Below are positions 18,471 through 27,803 of a DNA stretch of 64,000 nucleotides, piece after piece. The notes under the pieces were generated by a model that was not told the origin of the DNA, did not search any database, and saw only the letters and a list, made by a program, of their open reading frames with translations. This DNA is from Bacteroidota bacterium (lineage in GTDB: Bacteria; Bacteroidota; Bacteroidia; Chitinophagales; Chitinophagaceae), in NCBI GenBank assembly GCA_023430465.1, contig JAEZAM010000005.1, positions 1-64,000 of the forward strand, given 5' to 3'. The position numbers and the translations under genes were made by a program. Within the stretch, counting starts at the first letter, position 1. Each line of letters begins with the position of its first letter.

Positions 18471-19466
18471 TCAGGCCTGCGACTTCATGCAGTTTTCGAG
18501 TGCTTCAATGATGGTTGCAGAGGCGAGTTGGATCTTGAAATTATTTTCACCATACCCTTTGGCGCCTTTGACGGCAATGCGTGCCGCTTCGGTGAAACTG
18601 GCTGTGGCAGCAGGTTTCCCCACCAGCGAGCGGGCTGCATCGACTGCCACCCAGGGTTTATGTGCTACGCCACCCAGCGCGAGCGTTGCTGAACGAATTG
18701 TATTCCCATCGAGTTCGAATGCAGCAGCGACAGACACCAGGGCGAAGGCATAGGAAGCGCGGTCACGTACCTTGAGGTAGTGCGCATGTGTATACCGGTT
18801 GTAAGGGATACGCACCTGGGTAATGATCTCACCCGGCTGCAGGTTATTATCTTTTTGCGGAGTTGTACCGGGAAGCCGATGAAACTCCCGGAAGGCCAGC
18901 TCTCGTTTTTTTGCGGCAGTTCTTAATTCAACTGTGCCATCCAATGCGGCAAGCGCAACGCACATATCGCTTGGATGAACGGCAATGCATTGCTCACTGG
19001 CACCGAAGATGGCATGCATGCGGTTGTAGCCTTTCAATGCGCCGCATCCACTGCCGGGCTGCCGTTTATTGCAGGGCATAACGGTATCGTAGAAATAGGT
19101 GCAGCGCGTACGCTGCATCATGTTTCCACCCACGGTGGCCATGTTACGCAATTGTGGCGAAGCACCAGCCCGCAGCGCCATGGCAAGTAATGGGAAGTCT
19201 TTGTTTACCGATTCATCATCAGCAACGACACTGTTCAGCGCCAGCGCGCCGATCTCCAGGTAGGTCTTCCCTGCGCGTTCGTTCTTTTTTATCTCTTTCA
19301 GTGAAATGCCATTGATATCGATCAGCCTTGGCGGTGCCGTAACGCCTCGCTTCATCAGGTCAACCAGGTTGGTGCCGCCGGCAATGAAGGCAGCACCCGG
19401 ATTTTTACCAAGAACCTGCAGGGCTGCTTCTACAGAACTTACGCGGCTGTATTCAAAGTTGATCAT
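18471..19466 (-). CDS. Molybdenum hydroxylase, FAD-binding subunit
   Basis: A 331-residue FAD-binding subunit of the xanthine dehydrogenase family. The FAD pyrophosphate loop is AAFIAGGTNLVDLMKRGV near residues 25-45, and the second FAD motif is RNMATVGGNMMQRTRC, whose cysteines and the CNKRQPGSGC segment suggest an extra iron-sulfur cluster as in PaoB/YagS. It passes electrons between the 2Fe-2S subunit and an acceptor. Its start overlaps the stop of the 2Fe-2S subunit by 4 bases, so the operon is translationally coupled. Confidence 0.92.
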   Translation of the reverse strand: MINFEYSRVSSVEAALQVLGKNPGAAFIAGGTNLVDLMKRGVTAPPRLIDINGISLKEIKKNERAGKTYLEIGALALNSVVADDESVNKDFPLLAMALRAGASPQLRNMATVGGNMMQRTRCTYFYDTVMPCNKRQPGSGCGALKGYNRMHAIFGASEQCIAVHPSDMCVALAALDGTVELRTAAKKRELAFREFHRLPGTTPQKDNNLQPGEIITQVRIPYNRYTHAHYLKVRDRASYAFALVSVAAAFELDGNTIRSATLALGGVAHKPWVAVDAARSLVGKPAATASFTEAARIAVKGAKGYGENNFKIQLASATIIEALENCMKSQA

Positions 19467-20080
19467 ATGGTCTGCCCTCCGTTTTTTACGTCCAGGATTG
19501 CGTCAACAATATTCGGATAAGCACCGCAGCGGCAGATATTGCCGCTCATGTACTCGCGCACTTCGGCAGCGCTGTTGGCATGCCCTTCCCGCACACAGGC
19601 AACCGCCGACATGATCTGGCCGGGAGTACAATAACCACATTGAAAACCATCATGACGGAGAAACGCTTCCTGCATCGGATGAAGCTGATCGCCTTTGGCC
19701 AGCCCTTCGATGGTCGTGATCTTGCGGCCGTTATCCATCACAGCGAGCGAAAGGCAGGAGTTGATCCGTTGTCCGTCCACATGCACGGTGCAGGCACCAC
19801 ATTGTCCATGATCACAGCCTTTTTTTGTGCCTGTAAGACCCAGTTGTTCCCGCAGTGCATCGAGAAGGGTTGTGCGTGGCTCCAGGGACAGCCTGTGCGG
19901 CGTACCGTTCACTTCCAGCAGGACGTCCTGTTTTTCAAAATACCCTGCAATCTTCTCGTCATTATCGGCCGCTTTTGTGAGAATGGGGGAACTGGCAGCC
20001 AGTGCGGCAACGGCGGCTGATTTTTTTAGAAAACCCCTTCGGCCATTATCCTGGTGGTCCGGCCTTTTGTCTGTGCTCAT
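19463..20080 (-). CDS. Molybdenum hydroxylase, 2Fe-2S subunit with Tat signal
   Basis: A 205-residue iron-sulfur subunit. I chose the start at 20080 (MSTDKRPDH). Residues 17-40 are a twin-arginine signal (NGRRGFLKKSAAV), which would export the folded three-subunit enzyme. The plant-ferredoxin cluster cysteines are in KGCDHGQCGAC and INSC, and the second cluster in FQCGYCTPG and NICRCGAYPN. It is the promoter-proximal gene of the trio and divergent from the alcohol dehydrogenase, with about 120 bases between starts. Confidence 0.93.
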   Translation of the reverse strand: MSTDKRPDHQDNGRRGFLKKSAAVAALAASSPILTKAADNDEKIAGYFEKQDVLLEVNGTPHRLSLEPRTTLLDALREQLGLTGTKKGCDHGQCGACTVHVDGQRINSCLSLAVMDNGRKITTIEGLAKGDQLHPMQEAFLRHDGFQCGYCTPGQIMSAVACVREGHANSAAEVREYMSGNICRCGAYPNIVDAILDVKNGGQTI

Positions 20081-20171
20081 AAGGAAGTAGTTGGTGATCG
20101 TTCTCTTAAAGTTAAGTCCCGCAGCATTTCTAAAAAAAATAAACATTCGGTAGTCAATTATGTCATTATGG

Positions 20172-20179
20172 TACCTTTG
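20172..20179 (+). promoter_or_regulatory. Promoter -7 element of the alcohol dehydrogenase gene
   Basis: TACCTTTG matches the Bacteroidota TAnnTTTG element and lies 25 bases before the ATG at 20204. A TTCG about 26 bases further upstream may serve as a weak -33 element. Confidence 0.5.
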
Positions 20180-20203
20180 CGCGACATTTCAACCAGGTAA
20201 TTT

Positions 20204-21259
20204 ATGATCACATCACAAGGATACGCAGCACACAGCAAGACAGATCAACTGAAACCATGGACCTTCGAGCGCAGGGATCCGGGTCCGGAAGATGTACAGA
20301 TCGAGATACTTTACAGTGGCATTTGCCACTCTGATATCCACCAGGTCCGCGATGAATGGGGCGGCTCCATCTATCCGATGGTTCCGGGTCACGAGATCGT
20401 GGGAAAAGTGGTGGCCGTTGGCAATGCGGTGAAACGATTCAAAGCCGGGGATATCGCCGGTGTAGGGGTAATGGTGGATTCCTGTAAGAAATGCAGGAAT
20501 TGCCAGCAGCACCTGGAGCAATATTGCGATGAAGGAATGACAGGAACATACAACAACCTGGAACGTGATGGTAAATCAATGGCGCAGGGCGGCTATGCCA
20601 CTAATATAGTGACCAATGAGCGGTTCGTGTACAATGTTTCACCAAAGCTCGACCTGAAAGGCGTGGCGCCTTTACTTTGCGCGGGCATCACCACTTATTC
20701 ACCGCTGCGTTACGCGGGTGTGAAGGAAGGGATGAAGGTAGGGGTGGTAGGTCTTGGAGGGCTTGGTCATCTCGGTGTGAAGTTCGCCGTTTCCTTCGGC
20801 GCCGAGGTAACACTGATCAGTACCTCGCCCTCCAAGAAAGAGGATGCTGCACGACTTGGTGCGCAAAAGTTCCTTCTGTCAAAGGATCGCGACCAGATGA
20901 AGGAATATGCAGGTTACTTCGATGTGATCCTGAACACTATTTCAGCGCCACACGACTACAATGCCTATTTGAAACTGCTGGATGTAAATGGCAAGATGCT
21001 CCTGGTAGGATTACCTCCGGAAGATCAAAAAGTAGCTGCCGGATTGCTGGTCAGTCGCCGCAGGGCCATCATTGGCTCGATGATCGGGGGAACTGCGGAA
21101 ACCCAGGAAATGCTGGACTATTGTGCTGAAAAGAACATCGTTTCAGACGTAGAACTGATCGACGCGTCATACATCAATGAGGCGTATGAGCGGGTGATAA
21201 AAAGTGATGTGCGTTACAGGTTTGTGATTGATGCGAAGACGTTTGGGGAGAGGAAGTAA
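20204..21259 (+). CDS. Zinc-dependent alcohol dehydrogenase (YahK/cinnamyl type)
   Basis: A 351-residue medium-chain dehydrogenase. The catalytic zinc site is seen in YSGICHSDIHQV and the PGHEIVGKV motif, the structural zinc cysteines in CKKCRNCQQHLEQYC, and the nucleotide-binding Rossmann loop in VGVVGLGGLGHLGVK. This subgroup (YahK, cinnamyl alcohol dehydrogenase) reduces a broad range of aldehydes with NADPH. Being divergent from an aldehyde-oxidising-type molybdenum hydroxylase suggests joint aldehyde handling, which is inference from context only. Confidence 0.92.
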   Translation: MITSQGYAAHSKTDQLKPWTFERRDPGPEDVQIEILYSGICHSDIHQVRDEWGGSIYPMVPGHEIVGKVVAVGNAVKRFKAGDIAGVGVMVDSCKKCRNCQQHLEQYCDEGMTGTYNNLERDGKSMAQGGYATNIVTNERFVYNVSPKLDLKGVAPLLCAGITTYSPLRYAGVKEGMKVGVVGLGGLGHLGVKFAVSFGAEVTLISTSPSKKEDAARLGAQKFLLSKDRDQMKEYAGYFDVILNTISAPHDYNAYLKLLDVNGKMLLVGLPPEDQKVAAGLLVSRRRAIIGSMIGGTAETQEMLDYCAEKNIVSDVELIDASYINEAYERVIKSDVRYRFVIDAKTFGERK

Positions 21260-21446
21260 AAACTTGAAACTTAAAACTTAAAACTTGAAACTTATAACCT
21301 AAAAGTTACAAGCAAGGGTCTGAATCAATCATAAAAATTAAGAACTAAAATTAGGTTTTTCGTTTTGAGTGTTGCGTTTTGCGTTTTAAGTTATAAGTCT
21401 TGAGTTTTGCGTTTTTCGTTTTAAGTTTTTCTTTTAAATTATTCTG

Positions 21447-22574
21447 ATGGACCGGATATATCTTGACAATGCAGCCACTACACCGCTTGATAAGGAAGTG
21501 CTTGATGCGATGTTGCCTTACATGACCACGCAATTTGGCAATCCGTCTTCGATTTATTCCTACGGTCGGGAATCGAGGCTGGCGATAGAAACTTCAAGGA
21601 AAACAGTAGCGCGCCTGCTGAATGCGCATCCCGGGGAAATTTTCTTTACTAGTGGCGGTACCGAGAGTAACAACACGGCCATCCTCTCATCGATCCGTGA
21701 TCTGGGCTGCCGGCATATCATCACTTCTCCGATCGAGCACCATGCGGTGTTGCATACGGTGGAGCATTATGATTGTGAGGATGAGGTAACCAGCTCCTAT
21801 GTGAAATTATCTTCCAAAGGGCAGGTAGATCTGGCCGATCTCGAAGCGCAACTGAGTACGCAAACAGTTCGGTGCCTCGTGTCGCTGATGCATGCCAATA
21901 ATGAGATCGGCAACCTGCTTGATATAGATGCAGTCGGTGCCATTTGCAAGAAATACAATGCCATTTTTCATTCGGATTGTGTGCAGACGGTTGGCCATTA
22001 TCCGCTGAACCTGCGCAACACACCGGTACACTTCATCAGTGGGGCAGGGCATAAATTCCATGGACCTAAGGGGGTGGGGATCCTTTATGTGAATGATAAT
22101 ATACGGATCAAGCCCTTCATCTTTGGTGGTGGGCAGGAGCGGAACATGCGTGCCGGCACCGAGAACCTGTACGGTATCGTCGGCTTCGCGCGGGCGCTGG
22201 AACTGGCCATGGAAAATTATGAGCGGGACAGTGCCTATATCCTTTCCCTGAAACAATACATGCGGGAAAAACTGGTTGCAGCGATCCCGGAAGCGATCTT
22301 CAATGGCGATGTTGATGGCAGAAGTCTTTACACAGTATTGAGTGTGGCATTTCCCAAAACGGAGAAGTCAGAGATGATCCTGTTCAACCTGGATATGGAA
22401 CAGATCTGTGTATCTGGCGGAAGTGCCTGCAGCAGTGGCGCCGACCAGGGTTCGCATGTTATCCGGGCTATCAACAACAACCCTAATCTTGTTACGGTGC
22501 GCTTTTCTTTCTGCAAGTATAATACCCGCGAGGAGATAGATGTGGTGATTGAAAAACTGAAAAAGCTGATCTGA
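21447..22574 (+). CDS. Cysteine desulfurase (IscS/NifS type)
   Basis: A 375-residue PLP enzyme that takes sulfur from L-cysteine for iron-sulfur clusters and thio-modified tRNA. The PLP lysine is in GAGHKFHGPKG, the N-terminal signature is YLDNAATTPLDKEV, SGGTESNNTA binds the cofactor phosphate, and the persulfide cysteine is in GGSACSSGADQG near residue 325. No isc or suf partners are adjacent. The 190-base region before it is rich in AAACTT/AAGTTT-type repeats. Its stop directly abuts the convergent PspC-domain gene. Confidence 0.94.
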   Translation: MDRIYLDNAATTPLDKEVLDAMLPYMTTQFGNPSSIYSYGRESRLAIETSRKTVARLLNAHPGEIFFTSGGTESNNTAILSSIRDLGCRHIITSPIEHHAVLHTVEHYDCEDEVTSSYVKLSSKGQVDLADLEAQLSTQTVRCLVSLMHANNEIGNLLDIDAVGAICKKYNAIFHSDCVQTVGHYPLNLRNTPVHFISGAGHKFHGPKGVGILYVNDNIRIKPFIFGGGQERNMRAGTENLYGIVGFARALELAMENYERDSAYILSLKQYMREKLVAAIPEAIFNGDVDGRSLYTVLSVAFPKTEKSEMILFNLDMEQICVSGGSACSSGADQGSHVIRAINNNPNLVTVRFSFCKYNTREEIDVVIEKLKKLI

Positions 22575-22796
22575 TCAGAGATAGTACCAGGGGTTGCGGC
22601 GGGCAGCGGTGGTATAGCTGCGAATGTTTCTCCAGAATGCGAGGACCAGGTAGATGATGATCGGCGATCCCATGGTCAGCAATGAAGTGTAGATAAAATA
22701 CTGGCGGATGCGGGAAGTGGCAATGCCCATCCTGTTACCGATAGCAGCGCAAACCCCGAAAGCATTCCATTCAACGAAATCCTTGAAGCGGTTCAT
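22575..22796 (-). CDS. PspC-domain small membrane protein
   Basis: A 73-residue protein with the PspC pattern: an N-terminal GVCAAIGNRMGIATSRIRQYFI segment (VCAGIAxxxGxD-like) and one long hydrophobic helix (residues about 35-55), then a basic tail. PspC domains sense or counter envelope stress, usually with PspA, but no phage-shock genes are nearby. It lies directly against the cysteine desulfurase stop and 172 bases before the divergent aconitase gene. Confidence 0.75.
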   Translation of the reverse strand: MNRFKDFVEWNAFGVCAAIGNRMGIATSRIRQYFIYTSLLTMGSPIIIYLVLAFWRNIRSYTTAARRNPWYYL

Positions 22797-22968
22797 ACAG
22801 CTAATGTAAAAAAAATCCCGCGGGCTTCCATCCCTGCCGTAAAAATTTTGGCAATACCGGTATGCGGTGTTTTACGCCGTATAATCATATACGCTGATAT
22901 TCAGCGGTTCCATGAATTATTCTTAATTTCGCGTAGTTTTTTAACCAAATCCCACAAAACTATAGCCC

Positions 22969-25248
22969 ATGGTTTTTGATCTAGATCTCATCAGGAAATT
23001 ATATGCGGAGATGCCGGCTAAAGTGGATGCAGCCAAATCACTGTTAGGCCGTCCGCTGACCCTGTCGGAAAAGATTTTGTATGCACACCTGTTCGGTTCC
23101 CTGCCGTCGGAACCCTATACCCGTGGGCGGGATTATGTAGACTTTGCACCGGATCGGGTGGCCATGCAGGATGCCACCGCGCAGATGGCGCTGCTGCAGT
23201 TCAGCACTGCCGGCCGCTCCAAAGTAGCCGTGCCTTCGACCGTTCACTGTGATCACCTGATCCAGGCCCGTCATGGCGCAGCGGAAGACCTTGCTATCGC
23301 AAATGAGACAAATAAGGAAGTCTATGATTTCCTGGCCTCTATTTCCAATAAATACGGCATCGGCTTCTGGAAACCCGGTGCCGGTATCATTCACCAGGTT
23401 GTGCTGGAAAACTATGCCTTCCCTGGTGGTATGATGATCGGAACTGACTCCCACACGCCCAACGCCGGCGGTCTCGGAATGGTCGCCATCGGAGTTGGCG
23501 GTGCTGATGCGGTGGATGTAATGGCTGGTCTTCCCTGGGAGCTGAAAATGCCCAAACTCATCGGCGTCAAGCTTACCGGTAAAATGAGCGGCTGGACTTC
23601 TGCCAAAGACGTGATCCTCTGGGTCGCAGGACAACTGACTGTAAAAGGCGGTACAGGAGCAATCGTTGAATACTTTGGCCCTGGCGCCGACAGCATGAGC
23701 GCTACGGGTAAAGCCACCGTATGTAACATGGGTGCTGAGATCGGCGCCACCTGTTCGCTGTTTTCCTATGATGAAAAAATGAGCAATTACCTGCGTGGTA
23801 CCGGCCGGGAAGAAGTGGCGGTGCTGGCAGACGGTATCCGCAACTATCTCCGTCCTGACGACGAGGTGATTGCAGAGCCCGCAAAATATTACGACCAAGT
23901 GCTCGAACTTGATCTGACCACTTTGGAGCCTTACGTAAACGGACCATTTACGCCAGACCTCGCAACCCCCATATCGCAGATGGCAGCAGCGGTGAGGGAG
24001 AACAACTGGCCCGAGAAACTGGAGGTAGCCCTGATTGGTTCCTGCACCAACTCTTCTTATGAGGACATCAGCCGTTCCGCATCGATCGTGGAAAATGCAG
24101 TAAAAAAAGGACTTAAAGCAAATTCAGAATTTACGATTACACCGGGTTCTGAGTTAGTTCGTTATACTATTGAGCGCGACGGTTTCATCAACACTTTCGA
24201 AAAAGTCGGCGGTGTGGTACTTGCAAATGCCTGTGGGCCTTGTATCGGTCAATGGGCACGCCACATCGATGATCCTACCCGCAAGAATACCATCATTACC
24301 TCGTTCAACCGCAACTTTGCCAAACGCAATGATGGTCTCGCCTCTACACATGCCTTTGTGGCCAGTCCCGAGATCGTAACGGCTCTCGCCATTGCGGGAA
24401 CCATCGCCTTCAATCCATTGACGGATAAACTGAAAAATGCGAACGGTGAGGAAGTTCTACTGGATGAGCCTACTGGCTGGGAATTACCACCCAAAGGTTT
24501 CGCGGTGGAGGATGCCGGCTACCAGGCACCTGCCGAAGATGGCAGCAATATTAAAGTGATCGTGAACCCTGACAGCGATCGTCTGCAGCTCCTGTCTGCT
24601 TTCCCGGCATGGGAGGGCACTGATCTGCTCAATCTCAAATTGCTGATCAAGGCGCGCGGTAAGTGTACTACGGACCATATTTCGATGGCAGGACCATGGT
24701 TGAAATACCGCGGGCACCTGGATAATATCAGCAACAACATGCTGATCGGGGCACTGAACTATTTCAACAATGAAACAGACAAGGTCAAGAACCAACTGAC
24801 CGGTGAGTATGGACCAGTGCCAGCCACGGCCCGCGCTTACAAAGCAGCGAATATCGGCAGTGTGGTGGTTGGTGACGAAAACTATGGTGAAGGCAGCAGC
24901 CGCGAGCACGCTGCGATGGAGCCCCGTCACCTCGGTGTGCGTGCGATCATTGTCCGCAGCTTTGCCAGGATCCATGAGACCAATTTGAAAAAGCAGGGAA
25001 TGCTGGCATTGACCTTTGCCGATAAAGCAGACTACGATAAAGTGCAGGAAGATGATAACATCGATATTGAAACCCTCACTTCATTCGCACCGGGCAAGCC
25101 GCTTCGTGTGGAACTCAATCATAGTGATGGAACAAAAGATGTGATCGAAGTGAATCACACCTATAATGAGCAACAGATAGAGTGGTTCAAGGCGGGTGGG
25201 GCGCTCAACGTGATCCGTTCGCAATTCGCAAAGTCAAATTCAAATTAA
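22969..25248 (+). CDS. Aconitate hydratase (mitochondrial-type)
   Basis: A 759-residue aconitase that isomerises citrate to isocitrate in the TCA cycle using a 4Fe-4S cluster. Cluster cysteines are in IGSCTNSS and NACGPCIGQW; further family motifs are GTDSHTPNAGGLGM, the swivel-domain GDENYGEGSSREHAA and the RSFARIHETNLKKQG segment. The length and order match the mitochondrial-type family rather than AcnA or AcnB of enterobacteria. It has its own terminator immediately downstream, and TAATTTCG at 22924-22931 is a possible -7 promoter element. A 284-residue antisense frame inside it is a shadow. Confidence 0.95.
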   Translation: MVFDLDLIRKLYAEMPAKVDAAKSLLGRPLTLSEKILYAHLFGSLPSEPYTRGRDYVDFAPDRVAMQDATAQMALLQFSTAGRSKVAVPSTVHCDHLIQARHGAAEDLAIANETNKEVYDFLASISNKYGIGFWKPGAGIIHQVVLENYAFPGGMMIGTDSHTPNAGGLGMVAIGVGGADAVDVMAGLPWELKMPKLIGVKLTGKMSGWTSAKDVILWVAGQLTVKGGTGAIVEYFGPGADSMSATGKATVCNMGAEIGATCSLFSYDEKMSNYLRGTGREEVAVLADGIRNYLRPDDEVIAEPAKYYDQVLELDLTTLEPYVNGPFTPDLATPISQMAAAVRENNWPEKLEVALIGSCTNSSYEDISRSASIVENAVKKGLKANSEFTITPGSELVRYTIERDGFINTFEKVGGVVLANACGPCIGQWARHIDDPTRKNTIITSFNRNFAKRNDGLASTHAFVASPEIVTALAIAGTIAFNPLTDKLKNANGEEVLLDEPTGWELPPKGFAVEDAGYQAPAEDGSNIKVIVNPDSDRLQLLSAFPAWEGTDLLNLKLLIKARGKCTTDHISMAGPWLKYRGHLDNISNNMLIGALNYFNNETDKVKNQLTGEYGPVPATARAYKAANIGSVVVGDENYGEGSSREHAAMEPRHLGVRAIIVRSFARIHETNLKKQGMLALTFADKADYDKVQEDDNIDIETLTSFAPGKPLRVELNHSDGTKDVIEVNHTYNEQQIEWFKAGGALNVIRSQFAKSNSN

Positions 25249-25253
25249 ACCAT

Positions 25254-25279
25254 AGCCCCGCTGCCGCGGGGCTTTTTTT
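25254..25279 (+). terminator. Rho-independent terminator after aconitase
   Basis: AGCCCCGC pairs with GCGGGGCT (25254-25261 with 25266-25273) around a 4-base loop, followed by a run of seven T. A textbook intrinsic terminator. Confidence 0.92.
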
Positions 25280-25301
25280 GCCTGAAAGTGGTTTGCTGCT
25301 T

Positions 25302-26570
25302 TCATAACTGGAAGGAAGCGCGGAGTTCACAACCACCGGTATTGCCGCAGAGGAGCTCCATGTTGCCCTGAAAAAGCTCAAGCCGGCTTCGGATATTACG
25401 CAAGCCGGTGCCTTCTTTGTAGGTCGCGGGATCAAAACCCTTACCATCATCTTTGACCAGCACCTCAGCGCCATCATCCGCGACCGTAACAATGATCAGT
25501 ACATTTGCCGCGTCCGCGTACTTGACAATATTGTTCAGTTGTTCCTGGATGATGCGGTAAACCATCAGCTTCTGTTCGTCCGTCAACTGTTCTTCGCTGT
25601 CCTGGTCGATCTGTATGGTAAAATGAATCTGCTTTACCTGCTTGAGATAATAAACAAGTAATTTGATTGCTTCCTTCAGGTTCTGGTCTTCAAACCGCGG
25701 TGGTTTCAGGTTGGCGGAGAGTTGGCGAATCTCGGTAACGGCAAGTTCGATCATCTCCTTGATCCTATCTGCCGTCTCGGGGATGTTTGCGCCAGGCTGA
25801 CTCAGCAGGCCGGTATAAAGATTGGCGACGCTCAACACCTGGGCAATGTTGTCGTGCAACTCTTCAGCCCAGCGGTTCCGTTCTTTCTCTTCTGCTTCGA
25901 TGATAGAATTGGCGATCAGCGTTTTTTGCCGTACCTGTTGCTGATGGTATTCGCGTTCGAGCTGGCGTAAACCGGTGAGATCCTGTATTGCGCCTATCAC
26001 ACTTTGCGCGCGCCCTTCATTGTCCTGGATCACATAAACGCTATGCAGGAGGTCTTTATAATTGCCTTCGGCGGTTTTGAAACGGTATTCTGCAATCCAG
26101 TACTGTTTGCCCGATAACCGGGCATTTTCAAAATGGGCAAGAACGCGTGTGCGGTCGTCCGGGTGAATTCCCTGTTCCCAGAACTTTCTTCCCTGCGGCT
26201 CCACCAGGTTAATGGTGCCGATCATGGACTTCATGTTATCATTGAACGTAACAGTATCACTGGCTACATCATACTCATAGATGCCTTCCTTTGTTGCAAT
26301 GCCAATAGCTGAATTTTTTTTCAGTAGTATCCGGTGCTCATCCAGTGCATGCTGGATCTTCCTGTAAAACCCCCGGCTGACAAAATAGAGGAGGATAGTG
26401 GAACCTATCACAAATGCAAGACCTTTGTATTGCTCAAACCGACGAAGCTCGGTCGCGCTTCCACCGGAAAGTTGCTCGGCGATGTTGCCGGTGAACACAA
26501 TCCAGACAACGCTGAAGATCAGGTAAACGACGCTCAACCTGGCTGAAACGGAAACCCTGGCTGCCATCAT
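25302..26570 (-). CDS. PAS-domain sensor histidine kinase (NarL-system type)
   Basis: A 422-residue kinase. Two membrane segments lie at about residues 11-30 and 45-63 with a short outer loop, followed by a PAS/PAC domain (about 85-210), a HisKA_3-like dimerisation helix with the phospho-accepting histidine in AEELHDNIAQVLS near residue 240, and a C-terminal HATPase domain with VKDDGKGFDP and GTGLRNIRSRLELF. This architecture pairs with LuxR/NarL-type response regulators, but no cognate regulator is adjacent. The signal is unknown. It starts from a region with no neighbour overlap. Confidence 0.9.
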   Translation of the reverse strand: MMAARVSVSARLSVVYLIFSVVWIVFTGNIAEQLSGGSATELRRFEQYKGLAFVIGSTILLYFVSRGFYRKIQHALDEHRILLKKNSAIGIATKEGIYEYDVASDTVTFNDNMKSMIGTINLVEPQGRKFWEQGIHPDDRTRVLAHFENARLSGKQYWIAEYRFKTAEGNYKDLLHSVYVIQDNEGRAQSVIGAIQDLTGLRQLEREYHQQQVRQKTLIANSIIEAEEKERNRWAEELHDNIAQVLSVANLYTGLLSQPGANIPETADRIKEMIELAVTEIRQLSANLKPPRFEDQNLKEAIKLLVYYLKQVKQIHFTIQIDQDSEEQLTDEQKLMVYRIIQEQLNNIVKYADAANVLIIVTVADDGAEVLVKDDGKGFDPATYKEGTGLRNIRSRLELFQGNMELLCGNTGGCELRASFQL

Positions 26571-26660
26571 AAATAAGGTTTATTGAGGAATTACTTTATA
26601 AGTTAGTATTTATTTCAGCATTTTTCACAGGCGTTGGCTAATGAAACGGCAGAGCATCCC

Positions 26661-27803
26661 TCAAAAACTTTTCCCATGGGTCTTCCTGATAAGCCCTCGA
26701 ACAAGCCCCGGAAACCACCTGCCAATGGCGACAAAGAGTTTCATGGCAACCGGATGACCTGTCATTCGCTGGATCATCCTGCCTGTCCTTAATCTTGCTC
26801 CAAACGTGCGAAGCCACTCATCACTGTAGCCATGCTCCATTTCCTCACGGCTGCAGGTACCTGACAGATACCTGTGCAGGTGATGCGCAGCGATCTTGCT
26901 GCTGTGAAGAGCCATACTCATTCCGTTTCCACAAAGCGGGGCGATCATACCTGCGGCATCTCCGGTCATCAGGATGTGCTCATGCACCCGTGATTTTTGT
27001 TCAAAGGAAACCTGTGCAATCGTCACCGGGTCGGCACTTACGCGGGTGGATGCATTGAAAGCGGCTGCCAGCCTAGGATTCAAGGCGAGAACATTCTTCT
27101 CCATCTCTTCGAGGTCGCCTTTGTGACGGATCACATTGCTGGCAGCGGTGAGGTAGCAGAGGTTATATTTTCCGTCTTCGACTTTAACGACACCGCAATA
27201 GCCATCCCTGAACAGGTGAAGCGATATAAGATCTTCCGGAAATGAACCACGGAGATGATATTTGACCCCAACATAATTGTTCAACCTGTTCCGGGAAGAT
27301 GTGATGAACGAGCGCTTCCATTTCACATCCAGGTTGCTCCGCTTGCCAAAGGCGGCAGTTACAGTATGGGCAAAATAAATTTCGCCGGACGTGGTGATCT
27401 CGAATTGTTCGAGGTGAAACGCGATGTCATAGACTTTGCAGTCTGTAATGATGCGAACGCCCGTATCGCGCGCGATGTTAGCAAGTGTTTCATCGAGCAA
27501 GTACCTGCTGATCCCGAATCCGCCAAGAGGAAGTTCCAGTTCGAAATTTTTCCCAGCGGTATCTGATACTTCCAGCCGGGTAATCCGACTGGCGCCGAGG
27601 GCAAACGGATCAATGCCCAGACGGCGAAGAAAATCAAGGGATTCAAGACTGATGTATTCACCACATACACGCTGCAGGGGATAATTTTCTTTTTCCAATA
27701 GCAATACCCTGTAGCCCTGTTTCGCCAGTTGTATCGACAGTGAGAGACCTGCAAGACCGCCGCCGGCAATAGCAATATCGTATGGCGTGGAATCTGGCAT
27801 CAC
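26661..27803 (-). CDS. FAD-dependent oxidoreductase (geranylgeranyl-reductase-like) of the T3PKS operon
   Basis: A 380-residue flavoprotein. The dinucleotide-binding motif IAGGGLAGLSLSIQLAKQG begins at about residue 11, and MTGDAAGMIAPLCGNGMSMA near residue 285 is the second FAD motif typical of the geranylgeranyl reductase / halogenase group. Last gene of a four-gene coupled operon (UbiA, type III polyketide synthase, methyltransferase, flavoprotein); its start overlaps the methyltransferase stop by 4 bases. A role in hydroxylating or reducing a polyketide or prenyl product is inferred from this context. Confidence 0.88.
   Translation of the reverse strand: MMPDSTPYDIAIAGGGLAGLSLSIQLAKQGYRVLLLEKENYPLQRVCGEYISLESLDFLRRLGIDPFALGASRITRLEVSDTAGKNFELELPLGGFGISRYLLDETLANIARDTGVRIITDCKVYDIAFHLEQFEITTSGEIYFAHTVTAAFGKRSNLDVKWKRSFITSSRNRLNNYVGVKYHLRGSFPEDLISLHLFRDGYCGVVKVEDGKYNLCYLTAASNVIRHKGDLEEMEKNVLALNPRLAAAFNASTRVSADPVTIAQVSFEQKSRVHEHILMTGDAAGMIAPLCGNGMSMALHSSKIAAHHLHRYLSGTCSREEMEHGYSDEWLRTFGARLRTGRMIQRMTGHPVAMKLFVAIGRWFPGLVRGLIRKTHGKSF

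Noticed and set aside
21260..21446. Possible CRISPR-like repeat region before the cysteine desulfurase gene
   Set aside because: The repeats are short A/T-rich AAACTT words of uneven spacing, not regular repeat-spacer units.
23044..23898. A 284-codon minus-strand frame inside aconitase
   Set aside because: It is antisense to a complete, motif-bearing aconitase gene and shows no family residues; long antisense frames are common in G+C-moderate coding DNA.
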